Below are positions 53,383 through 62,025 of a stretch of DNA of 64,000 bases, in pieces. Both the position numbers and the translations under genes were made by a program. The number at the start of each line of letters is the position of its first letter. Position 1 is the stretch's first letter. A model generated the notes under the pieces. The model saw nothing but the letters and a program-made list of their open reading frames with translations. It was not told the DNA's origin and made no database searches. Source of the stretch: Bacteroidales bacterium (lineage in GTDB: Bacteria > Bacteroidota > Bacteroidia > Bacteroidales > VadinHA17); the NCBI GenBank assembly GCA_016709865.1, contig JADJLX010000005.1:868001-932000 (forward strand), read 5' to 3'.

Positions 53383-54684
53383 ATGCCCGAAACTACAAAA
53401 ATTGGCAACTACAGGTGGACAGTCTGTGCATTGGTATTCTTTGCCACGACAATTAACTACCTCGATCGTCAGGTAATAGGTATACTTAAACCTTTACTTG
53501 AAAGCGACCTTAACATTGGCGAAGTTCAGTATGCAAATATTGTAACTGTTTTTCAGCTTTTCTATGGTATTTCGATGCTTCTGGCTGGCAGACTCATTGA
53601 TAAATTCGGAACAAAGCTCGGATATTTGTTCTCTGTTCTTTTATGGAGTATTGCAGCTATGGGCCATGCACTTGCAAGAGGGGTATTCGGATTTGGATTC
53701 TGGAGGGCATTGTTGGGTATAAGCGAATCAGGCAACTTTCCTGCTGCAATAAAAACAATTGCTGAATGGTTCCCTAAAAAAGAGAGGGCACTTGCCACAG
53801 GTATTTTCAATTCCGGGACAAATGTCGGTGCCATTATAGCACCAATAGCAGTACCTGCAATTGTTATCGCCTGGGGCTGGCAGGCAGCCTTCATAATTAC
53901 AGGTGCAATTGGTTTCCTCTGGATAATTCTCTGGTGGATATTTTATGAATTACCTGAAAAGAAAAGGAAACTTGCTGCAAGTGAACTTGCATATATCAAA
54001 AGTGATACAGATGAACAAAACGAAAGTGAGAAGCCAATTCCATGGATTCAATTACTTAAATTCCGTCAGACATGGATATTCTTTATCGGGAAAGCATTGA
54101 CCGACCCGATCTGGTGGTTTTACCTCTTCTGGATACCCGGATGGCTTTCAACTGTAAGAGGTGCCGGACTTGATATCAAATCATTTGGACTGCCTCTGGT
54201 TGTAATTTATACCTCAACTACTGTTGGAAGTATTGGTGGTGGGTGGCTCTCTTCGTTTATGATAAGAAAAGGTGTATCTTCCTATAATGCAAGAAAATAC
54301 ACTATGTTGATTTTTGCCCTTCTTGTTACTCCTGTATTCTTTGCTCAATCAGCGGGAGTAAGTACCTGGATGGCAGTAGGTCTTATAAGTCTGGCTGCTT
54401 CATCTCACCAGGCCTGGTCTGCAAATATCTTCACCACTGTTTCTGATGCATTTCCAAAGAGAGCAGTGAGTTCTGTAACTGGTATTGGCGGCATGGCTGG
54501 CGCAATCGGAGGTGCCTTTGTTTCTGTATTTGCAGGACAGATTCTTAACTTTTTTAAGAAAGCCGGCCATATTGAAACAGGTTACACTGTGATGTTCACT
54601 ATTGCAGCATGTGCATACATCCTGGCATGGTTAATTATGTTTGTTTTTGCCGCACCAAAAAATAAAAAAGTCGTAATTGAGTAA
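53383..54684 (+). CDS. MFS transporter, hexuronate (ExuT/ACS) family
   Basis: A 433-residue inner-membrane protein with 12 predicted helices. TTINYLDRQVIGILKPLLESD at the first helix, GRLIDKFGTKLGYLFSVLLWS, FWRALLGISESGNFPAAIKTIAEWFPKKERALATGIFNSGTNVGAIIAP and the mid-loop ELPEKKRKL are hallmarks of the anion:cation symporter family that includes the hexuronate transporters ExuT. It likely imports galacturonate or glucuronate with protons. It follows gnd by 18 bases and precedes the LacI regulator gene. Confidence 0.92.
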   Translation: MPETTKIGNYRWTVCALVFFATTINYLDRQVIGILKPLLESDLNIGEVQYANIVTVFQLFYGISMLLAGRLIDKFGTKLGYLFSVLLWSIAAMGHALARGVFGFGFWRALLGISESGNFPAAIKTIAEWFPKKERALATGIFNSGTNVGAIIAPIAVPAIVIAWGWQAAFIITGAIGFLWIILWWIFYELPEKKRKLAASELAYIKSDTDEQNESEKPIPWIQLLKFRQTWIFFIGKALTDPIWWFYLFWIPGWLSTVRGAGLDIKSFGLPLVVIYTSTTVGSIGGGWLSSFMIRKGVSSYNARKYTMLIFALLVTPVFFAQSAGVSTWMAVGLISLAASSHQAWSANIFTTVSDAFPKRAVSSVTGIGGMAGAIGGAFVSVFAGQILNFFKKAGHIETGYTVMFTIAACAYILAWLIMFVFAAPKNKKVVIE

Positions 54685-54689
54685 AATTA

Positions 54690-54760
54690 AGACTGAGGTC
54701 CGAAGACCCAAGACGGAAGTATATGTGCTTCCGGCTTCGGTCTCCGGTCTACTGACTCCT
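54690..54760. repeat. Inverted period-7 repeat (GGTCCGAAGACC…GGTCTCCGGTC)
   Basis: GAGGTCCGAAGACCCAAGACGGAAG on the left faces CTTCCGGCTTCGGTCTCCGGTC on the right around TATATGTG. It lies 6 bases after the transporter stop and before the lacI-type gene. Confidence 0.75.
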
Positions 54761-54774
54761 TTATAAATTTTTCC

Positions 54775-55833
54775 ATGCCACCAAAAAAAGCCCGTATAAA
54801 AGACATTGCAAAGCTTGCAGGTGTCTCAATTGGCACTGTCGACAGAGTATTGCATGACAGAGGCGAAGTAGCAGAAGAAACCAGGCAGAAGGTTCAGAGG
54901 ATCCTTAAGGAGACAAACTATTCTCCGAATGTTATGGCACAGGTTCTGAAATCAAGGAAAAGATTCCATCTGGTATCCCTCCTGCCGGAACCAACAGAAA
55001 TTAACTCATATTGGCAAAAACACCCGGTAGGTATGGCTAGGGCTCTGGAGGAACTTAATCCGTTCCCTCTTGTCCTGTCTGTAATAAACTTTGATATGCA
55101 GAGTGAAGAGGATTTCCAGAAAAAGACTGCAACTGTGCTTGATCTGAAACCCGACGGAGTTCTTCTAGCTCCCATCTTCAAATCAGAATCAATAACATTC
55201 TGCAAAAAACTCTTCAATGATAAAATCCCATTCGTATTTATTGACGGATATATTGAAGACACTGATTTTCTTGCATATATCGGCGAGGATATATTTCAGA
55301 GCGGCAGGGTGGCAGGCCAGCTGATTGACATGGTAACTGCGACAAAAAAAGATATCCTTGTCGTAAACATAGCAAAAAACATTCAGAATGTCCATCACTT
55401 AAATAACCGTGCACTTGGCTTTCTGAGTTATTTTGACAAATCAGGATTAAATAAGGGTAATAAGATAAACATAAGTATTCCTGATCCATCAAATAAAACG
55501 CTTTATGCCGAGATGGATAGAATATTATCTCAAAATCCCGATGTAGGGTCAATCTTTATCACAGGATCAAAATCTTACCTGATTGCCAGGTATCTGGCAA
55601 AAAGAAAAATAAACACTATAAACCTTATAGGGTACGACCTTCTTGATGAAAATGTAAAATTTCTCAAAACAGGTGTTACTAAATTCCTGTTGGGACAAAG
55701 GCCTGAGGAACAAACTTATAAAGGTATAAAGAAACTATTTGAGTATCTCTCCGTGCACAAAGCTCCTGATAAAATTGAATACCTTCCTGTCGATATTGTA
55801 ACATCAGAAAATGTGGATTTCTTTTTAATTTAA
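54775..55833 (+). CDS. LacI-family transcriptional regulator
   Basis: A 352-residue DNA-binding regulator. The LacI headpiece is complete: ARIKDIAKLAGVSIGTVDRVLHDRGEVAEETRQKVQRILKETNYSPNVMAQVLKSRK (about 5-60), including the hinge. The ligand-binding domain (about 62-345) has PKTIDND-free sugar-binding character: DGVLLAPIFKSESITFCKKL, IPFVFIDGYIED, GEDIFQSGRVAGQLIDM and GSIFITGSKSYLIARYL. It most likely senses a uronate pathway intermediate and controls this locus. A 14-bp palindrome at 44706 by the uxaC promoter is a candidate operator. Confidence 0.93.
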   Translation: MPPKKARIKDIAKLAGVSIGTVDRVLHDRGEVAEETRQKVQRILKETNYSPNVMAQVLKSRKRFHLVSLLPEPTEINSYWQKHPVGMARALEELNPFPLVLSVINFDMQSEEDFQKKTATVLDLKPDGVLLAPIFKSESITFCKKLFNDKIPFVFIDGYIEDTDFLAYIGEDIFQSGRVAGQLIDMVTATKKDILVVNIAKNIQNVHHLNNRALGFLSYFDKSGLNKGNKINISIPDPSNKTLYAEMDRILSQNPDVGSIFITGSKSYLIARYLAKRKINTINLIGYDLLDENVKFLKTGVTKFLLGQRPEEQTYKGIKKLFEYLSVHKAPDKIEYLPVDIVTSENVDFFLI

Positions 55834-55849
55834 ATGAAAAACGAACACA

Positions 55850-57103
55850 ATGAAGAAACTAGGTAAATATTCGATTGGCTTGGGTGACAGGTTTGGTCAC
55901 CAGGGTTCTGCTCAGCTAAAAGCCATTATTACAGCCTCAGCAAAAGGTATAGATATAACACCTGTCTGGAATAAATCGAACAGGGAGCATACTACAATCG
56001 GAACACAGCCTGGCGATGTGAGAATTGAAGCTGATGCTGTAACGAAAAGTGCCTCCTTTAAGAACCCGTACTTCGTTGATGCTGATCATATTAATATTGA
56101 TACAGTAGAAAGATTTATTGAGAGTTCAGATTTTTTTACAATTGATGTGGCCTCATATATCGGGAAAAAAGCAGAACATCACGAAATTGATGAATTTGTA
56201 AAAAGTGTTGGGAAATATATCGGGGAACTTGAAATACCGGGGACTGATTTATTATTTAAAACGACAAAAGCACAGGTAACTAAAATTGCAGAAAAGTATC
56301 TTTTTGCGGCTATAAAAGCATTCGAGATCTACAGGAAGATAGAAAAGGGTAAGGGCAAAGGAAATTTTGTAACAGAAGTTTCGATGGATGAAGTACCTGA
56401 TCCACAGACACCTGTTGAATTATTTTTCATACTTAAGATGCTTGCGTCTGAAAATATTCCGCTCCAGACAATTGCTCCCAAGTTTTCAGGAAGATTCAAT
56501 AAAGGTGTTGATTATGTTGGTGATCCCGATAAGTTTGCGGAGGAGTTTGAGTCCGACCTGATGGTGATTGATTTTGCTATCAGGGAATTTGGACTCCCTG
56601 AGAACCTTAAAATGAGTATACATTCAGGCTCTGATAAGTTCGCAATATATCCATACATAGGTTCAATTATAAGGAAATACGATAAAGGTATTCACCTCAA
56701 AACTGCGGGTACAACATGGCTTGAAGAGGTTATCGGTCTGGCGGAATCCGGAGGGGAGTCACTCGATTTTGTAAAAGAGATTTATGCAAAATCGCTGGAA
56801 AAAATTGAAGAACTATGTGCACCCTATGCTGATGTTATTGACATAAAAATATCTTCACTCCCATCGAAAACAGATGTTTCAAAATGGAACAGCAAAAAAT
56901 TTGCTGCATCACTCAGGCATGTTCCCGGTAATAAAGATTATAATGCAAATATGAGACAGCTGATTCATGTAGCTTATAAGCTTGCTGCCCTTCAGATGGA
57001 CAAATATTACAAACTTCTTGAAGCAAATGAATCAACTGTCTCGCAATGTGTCTATGAGAACATGTATAACAGACATATCTGCAGGCTGTTCGACATAGAC
57101 TAA
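55850..57103 (+). CDS. uxaE: Tagaturonate epimerase
   Basis: A 417-residue protein of the UxaE family, which converts D-tagaturonate to D-fructuronate in organisms (such as Thermotoga) that lack the tagaturonate reductase and altronate route. The family motifs GLGDRFGHQGSAQLKAI, YFVDADHINIDTVERFI, IAPKFSGRFNKGVDYVGD and MSIHSGSDKFAIYPYIG are present, with MRQLIHVAYKLA near the end. It links UxaC to the fructuronate reductase at 46171, and explains how galacturonate enters the mannonate branch. It is the last gene of the plus-strand group and converges on a minus-strand gene at 57130. Confidence 0.92.
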   Translation: MKKLGKYSIGLGDRFGHQGSAQLKAIITASAKGIDITPVWNKSNREHTTIGTQPGDVRIEADAVTKSASFKNPYFVDADHINIDTVERFIESSDFFTIDVASYIGKKAEHHEIDEFVKSVGKYIGELEIPGTDLLFKTTKAQVTKIAEKYLFAAIKAFEIYRKIEKGKGKGNFVTEVSMDEVPDPQTPVELFFILKMLASENIPLQTIAPKFSGRFNKGVDYVGDPDKFAEEFESDLMVIDFAIREFGLPENLKMSIHSGSDKFAIYPYIGSIIRKYDKGIHLKTAGTTWLEEVIGLAESGGESLDFVKEIYAKSLEKIEELCAPYADVIDIKISSLPSKTDVSKWNSKKFAASLRHVPGNKDYNANMRQLIHVAYKLAALQMDKYYKLLEANESTVSQCVYENMYNRHICRLFDID

Positions 57104-57129
57104 TACTATATTTTCAGATCACTGAATAT

Positions 57130-58494
57130 TTAAACTACTTCAGGAAGGATATACGGAGCACGATATTCTCTCTTAAGCATTGCATTGGCTTCATTCTCCC
57201 CTTCGCCTATAAACCTTTCTGCAACCGGATCAAACTCAAGCTGACGGCCTAATCTGTAGGAGATATTGCCAAGATGAGCCAGAGCTGAAGCCAAATGGCC
57301 TGTCTGCACTGGTCCGTTCTGTATACTCATATCACGTGCACGGATAGCATCAAACCAGTTCTGGAAATGTAGTGTTAGTTCGCCGCTTTCTGAACGGGAT
57401 GGTCCTTTTTCACGTTTTTCGCCAAGATATGATTCATATGTTCCGTATCCCTTAACAACCAGATACCCTTTATCACCGTAGAAAATATTACCTACACCTG
57501 CACCATCTTCAAGGTTAGTGCACCAGTTACGCACTTCGAACTGAATAATTTTCTTTTCTTTCGAATAGTGATATATAGAAGTCTGTATTTCAGGAACTTC
57601 CTTGCAATCATCCCATAGGAACTTTCCTCCCATAGAAGTTATGCGCTCAGGCAGTGAGTCAACTCCTAATCCCCACATGCAGAGATCAGTCTCATGTATA
57701 CCCTGATTGCCAACGTCACCGTTTCCATAATTCCAGTGCCAGTGCCAGTTGTAATGAACAAGGTTTTTGGTAAACGGACGCATTGGAGCCGGTCCGCACC
57801 ACAGATCATAATTGAGTCCGGCCGGTGTTGGAGAAATGCCTTTATCACCTATATCTGGCCTCCAGCGGTACACAAGGCCCCGTGACATATAAACTCGGCC
57901 AATCAGTCCATCCTCAAGATGTTTTACTGCTTCCCGTATTGCCACGGAACTGCGCAGCTGAACACCATGCTGAACGATTCTGTTGTATTTATATGCAGCC
58001 TCTATCATCTTTTTACCTTCATAGACATTATGGGTAGCAGGTTTTTCCACATAAACATCTTTTCCTGCCTGACATGCCCATATAACCTGAAGAGCGTGCC
58101 AGTGATTAGGTGTTGCGCAGGTAATTGCATGAATTGTCTTGTCTTCAAGAGTCCTTCTGAAATCCTGCTCAATCATCACTTTCTTTCCATATGTTTTCTC
58201 AAATTCAGCAGCGCGTGGCTGAAGGAGATTCATGTCAGGGTCGCATAACACAGCTACTTCAACATTCGCCTTTTGCGAGAGACCCATAATCTCTTCAATA
58301 TGTGATTTTCCACGTCCGTTTATTCCTAAAACGGCAATGCGCAGACGGTCGTTGGCGCCTTTTGCCTGCTGAGGTATCACTTCAGGCATTCTTATTTCAC
58401 CTCCAAGAACTGATGGTGCAACGGCAGCAACCATAGCTCCCTGTGCTGCAGTTTTAAGGAATCTTCTCCTTGAATTGGTCATTCTGTTTTCCAT
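57130..58494 (-). CDS. Exported Gfo/Idh/MocA-family oxidoreductase with Tat signal
   Basis: A 454-residue protein with a twin-arginine signal (NSRRRFLKTAAQGAMVAAVAPSVLGG). The NAD(P)-binding domain contains LRIAVLGINGRGKSHIEE, ITCATPNHWHALQVIWACQAGKDVYVEKPATHNVYEGKKMIEAA with the EKP lysine, and the C-terminal domain WHWHWNYGNGDVGNQGIHETDLCMWGLGVDSLPERITSMGG. Such periplasmic members carry a tightly bound cofactor and often act on glycosides. It probably modifies a pectin-derived sugar. It is on the same strand as the GH88/105, GH35 and CotH genes that follow on that strand upstream. Confidence 0.92.
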   Translation of the reverse strand: MENRMTNSRRRFLKTAAQGAMVAAVAPSVLGGEIRMPEVIPQQAKGANDRLRIAVLGINGRGKSHIEEIMGLSQKANVEVAVLCDPDMNLLQPRAAEFEKTYGKKVMIEQDFRRTLEDKTIHAITCATPNHWHALQVIWACQAGKDVYVEKPATHNVYEGKKMIEAAYKYNRIVQHGVQLRSSVAIREAVKHLEDGLIGRVYMSRGLVYRWRPDIGDKGISPTPAGLNYDLWCGPAPMRPFTKNLVHYNWHWHWNYGNGDVGNQGIHETDLCMWGLGVDSLPERITSMGGKFLWDDCKEVPEIQTSIYHYSKEKKIIQFEVRNWCTNLEDGAGVGNIFYGDKGYLVVKGYGTYESYLGEKREKGPSRSESGELTLHFQNWFDAIRARDMSIQNGPVQTGHLASALAHLGNISYRLGRQLEFDPVAERFIGEGENEANAMLKREYRAPYILPEVV

Positions 58495-58548
58495 TGATGC
58501 TAAGGGTTAGATTGTTAATTTGTCCTCCAATATAATAATTTTTTTACA

Positions 58549-59727
58549 CTATCTGTCCAATTCTATGGCAGCCAAAATAAAAGGAGCCACACCTTTGATA
58601 TCATTATCAAAACGCTTTTCATTTACATAATACTCATATGATCCGTCCCTGTAAGGATTGCCGCCCAGGCCGCAGCCTCCACAGATATCGTGTATCGTGA
58701 CTAATCCTTTTTCGTCGACAGTAACAAGTGTTTTGATTATGCCATCAAATGCACTGTTTGCAATATCCCTGTATTTTTTATCAAGATATCCGAGCCTTGC
58801 GCCTTTTGCATAGACATAAGTATACATTGCTGATCCTGAACCTTCCAAATAGTTTCCTTCTCTCCCACCCTGATTTAAAACCTGATACCAGATGCCAGAT
58901 TTCTGATCACGTACTTTTAACAGTGCATCACAGGTCTTTTGAAGAATCGAAATCAGATCGTCTCTATCGGGATGATCAGCAGGCAGGTAATCAAGAATAT
59001 CCAGAATAGCCATTGTATACCAGCCCATTGCCCTGCTCCATGGATAATGAGACTGGCCTGTTACCGGATCGCACCATTTCTGCGAACGGCTCTCATCCCA
59101 TGCGTGCAAAAGCAAACCGGTTCCAGGATCGAGGGTCTTATCATATATCATTTTTGTTTGAGCTGTAGCTACATCAAACCACTGTGGCTGATTAAATTCC
59201 TTTGCATAGTTTGCCATATAGGTCGAAGCCATGAAAATCCCATCGAGCCACATCTGGGAGGGGTAAATGTTTTTGTGCCAGTATCCTCCCAGATTGGTTT
59301 TCGGATGTGTCTTTAACTGCTCAATAAAATTATCAAGTGCTATTTTGTACTTCTGCTCAGGATTCCTTTTATACAAAGTAATGACATTCCTCCCGGGAAA
59401 TATCCTGTCAAGATTATACTCCTTCGGTCTGTAGTCGGTGACAGATCCATCCGGTTTCACAAACCATTTCACCCAATCCTCCATATATTTTGAGTATTTG
59501 GGATCTACACTTCCCAGTTTATCGATAGCCATACCGAGAAATGCAACGTCATAAGCCCATTTTGGCTTATTATCAACATAATAGATAAGGCTGTCGGATT
59601 TTGCCATTACGGTGTTAGCCATTCTTACAGACCACTTTGAATTATTTTCTTCCTGCTTTCCGGATGAATTTTGTCCGGAACAGGCAGATAACAGAACAAG
59701 TAATAAAAGTGAAGCTCTTATTCTCAT
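58549..59727 (-). CDS. Unsaturated rhamnogalacturonyl hydrolase-like lipoprotein, GH88/GH105
   Basis: A 392-residue lipoprotein (LLSACSGQ, Cys16) with GH88/GH105 motifs: WAYDVAFLGMAIDKLG, GGYWHKNIYPSQMWLDGIFMASTYMANYAKEF with the catalytic aspartate, THAWDESRSQKWCDPVTGQSHYPWSRAMGWYTMAILDIL-type segment (HAWDESRSQKW, WSRAMGWY) and GIWYQVLNQGGREGNYLEGSGSAMYTYVYAKG. It resembles rhamnogalacturonyl hydrolases (YteR-type) more than the 43477 enzyme. It likely removes the terminal unsaturated galacturonate from rhamnogalacturonan oligomers. It precedes the Tat-exported oxidoreductase gene on the same strand. Confidence 0.92.
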   Translation of the reverse strand: MRIRASLLLLVLLSACSGQNSSGKQEENNSKWSVRMANTVMAKSDSLIYYVDNKPKWAYDVAFLGMAIDKLGSVDPKYSKYMEDWVKWFVKPDGSVTDYRPKEYNLDRIFPGRNVITLYKRNPEQKYKIALDNFIEQLKTHPKTNLGGYWHKNIYPSQMWLDGIFMASTYMANYAKEFNQPQWFDVATAQTKMIYDKTLDPGTGLLLHAWDESRSQKWCDPVTGQSHYPWSRAMGWYTMAILDILDYLPADHPDRDDLISILQKTCDALLKVRDQKSGIWYQVLNQGGREGNYLEGSGSAMYTYVYAKGARLGYLDKKYRDIANSAFDGIIKTLVTVDEKGLVTIHDICGGCGLGGNPYRDGSYEYYVNEKRFDNDIKGVAPFILAAIELDR

Positions 59728-59761
59728 ATTCCTGAATATTTGTTGATGCTATTTAATTCCG

Positions 59762-59812
59762 TTAAGCCTTTGTACCTTTGTGCCGTTATGCCGCTAAGCC
59801 ATTATGCCTTTT
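59762..59812. repeat. TAAGCC/CCTTTGTGCC short tandem repeat
   Basis: GTTAAGCCTTTGTACCTTTGTGCCGTTATGCCGCTAAGCC repeats short GTGCC/TAAGCC units next to the stop codon of the GH35 gene. Similar units occur at 39840-39868. Confidence 0.6.
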
Positions 59813-59817
59813 TCTTA

Positions 59818-61662
59818 TTATTCCATAGTCATCATACCACCGACTGAAGCTCCGCTCATCTGATGAAGATCAAATATAATTATCTCATTAAGACCAAGTT
59901 TAAGCCATGATGCAGGACAGTAAAGCCTTTTCTGCGGACCAATATCCCAGAAGCGGCCAAGATTGTGGCCATTAACCCAAACAATCCCTTTTTTATAGTT
60001 AGAGACATCTATAAAAGTATCACCGGTTGAATTAAGCGGGAAGTTGCCTTTATAAAAGATTCCCGGTTTATTAACAGTTCTGGAAGAAGATCTCAGATCA
60101 TAGATAAACTTTTTATCCATTGGAAGGTTATAAACCTGCCAGTTCATCAGTGTCATACCGTTGAGAGTCACCCTGTCTGTTATTCCTTTCCTGTCGATAA
60201 GGTGCTGGGCAAAATTTATGCGGCCCATTGCCTCAACCAAGATCTCAAGAACCGGTTTCTCAACATCTGAAGCCGGAAGATCAATTGTGTTTATGCCTGC
60301 CCTCCTGTCGAGACTTCCTATATAAGTGCCATTCAGAAAGACAGTTGCATAATCATGAAGATCCGTTACTGTAAGTTTTCCTTTTTTATGTCCGATAAGT
60401 TCAGTCTTATATAGGATGAATCCATAATCCTGCCCATATGATTCAAATGGTTTTGGCTGGACTGAATTAACAGCAGCCGGAAGATTGTCCCATACTGAAG
60501 TAAATGGTTTCAGAACAAACTGAGGGATCTCAATTGCAGGTATCCCATCAGGAATTGAAGGAAGCTTTTGACCTTTCGGAAGATAGGATCCTAAAAGATC
60601 TCTGAGAGCTTTATATTTCGGTGTTGCCTTGCCCTGTTCATTTATTGGTGCATCATAATCATAACTTGTGACATCCGGTTCATATCCTTTGCCACCTGAG
60701 TTTGCGCCGGCAGTATAACCAAAGTTAGTTCCACCGTGGATAACATAGAAATTAAATGATTTTTTATTATCCATAAGAAATCTTACCTCTTTAAGCAGAT
60801 CAGCTGTATCAGGTCTCACCCATTTCTCTCCCCAGTGTGTAAGCCAGCCGGGGTAGGTTTCGCTGCTGAAAACAGGAACCCCGGGATTCATTTTATTTGC
60901 CAGATCCCAGTGCGCAGGTGAACTACCTGAATCAAGTCCGACTGCGCTGCCGGGAAGCGATCCGGCTTCAAGCATATATGTTGTGGGACCGTCGCCGGTA
61001 AAAGTTGGAATATCAATGCCATTCATTTTCCACACTTCCCTGAGTCTGAATAAGTAGTTTCTGTCATTTCCGAAACTACCGTACTCATTTTCAATCTGGA
61101 GAAGTAAAAGATTTCCTCCGTTTGTAATCATAAATGGTTTTATCTCTTCAGCTAGCTTGCCGATATAACGCTCGGCTGCTGTCATATATCTCGGATCCAT
61201 ACATCTTAGCTTAATGTCAGGGATGCGCAGCAGATAAGGCGGAATCCCGCCAAGTTCCCATTCTGCACACACATAAGGGCCTGGTCTGACTATCAGCCAC
61301 ATATCTTCTTCCTGAACAATCCTGAAAAACTCTTTAAGGTTATGATTGCCGGTTTCAAAATCATATACCCCCTCCTCCGACTCATGATAGTTCCAGAAGA
61401 TGTAAACTGAAATAGTGTTACATCCCATTGCTTTGGCCATCTGTATCCTCTGTCGCCAGTATTCGGCAGGAATTCTGGCAGGATGCATCTCGCCTGCAAT
61501 TATCTGATATGGCTGATCATCAAGTAAAAAGTCTGATGTACCCAGGGTAAATGTATGCTTTCCACCGGTTCTGGGATTCTGTTTTTGATTCTGCCTCTGG
61601 GCATTTGCGTTTACTGTTAATAATATAACAGTAAATAATAGGAGTATTAATCGTCTGTACAT
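59818..61662 (-). CDS. Beta-galactosidase, glycoside hydrolase family 35
   Basis: A 614-residue secreted enzyme (signal about 1-21, ending ANAQ). The GH35 barrel contains FLLDDQPYQIIAGEMHPARIPAEYWRQRIQMAKAMGCNTISVYIFWNYHE, the conserved GPYVCAEWELGGIPPYLLR and the acid/base motif LLLQIENEYGSFG; the nucleophile glutamate is probably in VFSSETYPGWLTHWGEKW. The C-terminal part has jelly-roll domains (FLNGTYIGSLDRRAGINTIDL, YKKGIVWVNGHNLGRFWDIGPQ). It removes terminal beta-galactose, as found on rhamnogalacturonan I side chains, which suits the neighbouring genes. Confidence 0.96.
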   Translation of the reverse strand: MYRRLILLLFTVILLTVNANAQRQNQKQNPRTGGKHTFTLGTSDFLLDDQPYQIIAGEMHPARIPAEYWRQRIQMAKAMGCNTISVYIFWNYHESEEGVYDFETGNHNLKEFFRIVQEEDMWLIVRPGPYVCAEWELGGIPPYLLRIPDIKLRCMDPRYMTAAERYIGKLAEEIKPFMITNGGNLLLLQIENEYGSFGNDRNYLFRLREVWKMNGIDIPTFTGDGPTTYMLEAGSLPGSAVGLDSGSSPAHWDLANKMNPGVPVFSSETYPGWLTHWGEKWVRPDTADLLKEVRFLMDNKKSFNFYVIHGGTNFGYTAGANSGGKGYEPDVTSYDYDAPINEQGKATPKYKALRDLLGSYLPKGQKLPSIPDGIPAIEIPQFVLKPFTSVWDNLPAAVNSVQPKPFESYGQDYGFILYKTELIGHKKGKLTVTDLHDYATVFLNGTYIGSLDRRAGINTIDLPASDVEKPVLEILVEAMGRINFAQHLIDRKGITDRVTLNGMTLMNWQVYNLPMDKKFIYDLRSSSRTVNKPGIFYKGNFPLNSTGDTFIDVSNYKKGIVWVNGHNLGRFWDIGPQKRLYCPASWLKLGLNEIIIFDLHQMSGASVGGMMTME

Positions 61663-61820
61663 AGTATGAATTATAGCGTATAATCAGGTAATAACATGAT
61701 CCAAATATACATTTTTTCTACTAATCCTTTTGGAGAATCTTTGGTTGTTTGGATTAACACAGGACTTGGGACTGGGATTGCGATTTTATGACAATTGGGA
61801 AAGATAAGGGTTAGTTGAAT

Positions 61821-62017
61821 TCCTGCTCACGCTATGAGATCCCTCGCTGTCGCTCGGGATGACAAACGAATCTGTAGATGTGGGGGAAAGAAGTGGCGAT
61901 TCGTTGAAGATTCATCATATGAAAATTACAATACGAATCGCCACTTCTTTCCCCTTTCTGATCCCCTAATGTCCTGTCATCCCGAGCAATAGCGAGGGAT
62001 CCCCGGGATTCAGCAGG
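61821..62017. repeat. Nested inverted-repeat element, copy 2 (about 197 bases)
   Basis: Same layout as 33571-33767: CCTGCT…GAGATCCCTCGC…CGGGATGACA, then GTGGCGATTCGT (61893-61904), ACGAATCGCCAC (61932-61943), TGTCATCCCGAGC…GCGAGGGATCCC and …AGCAGG. It ends 9 bases before the stop of the CotH-type gene. The remainder of the gap 61663-61820 has no visible gene and holds the GH35 upstream region. Confidence 0.87.
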
Positions 62018-62025
62018 TACACTAT

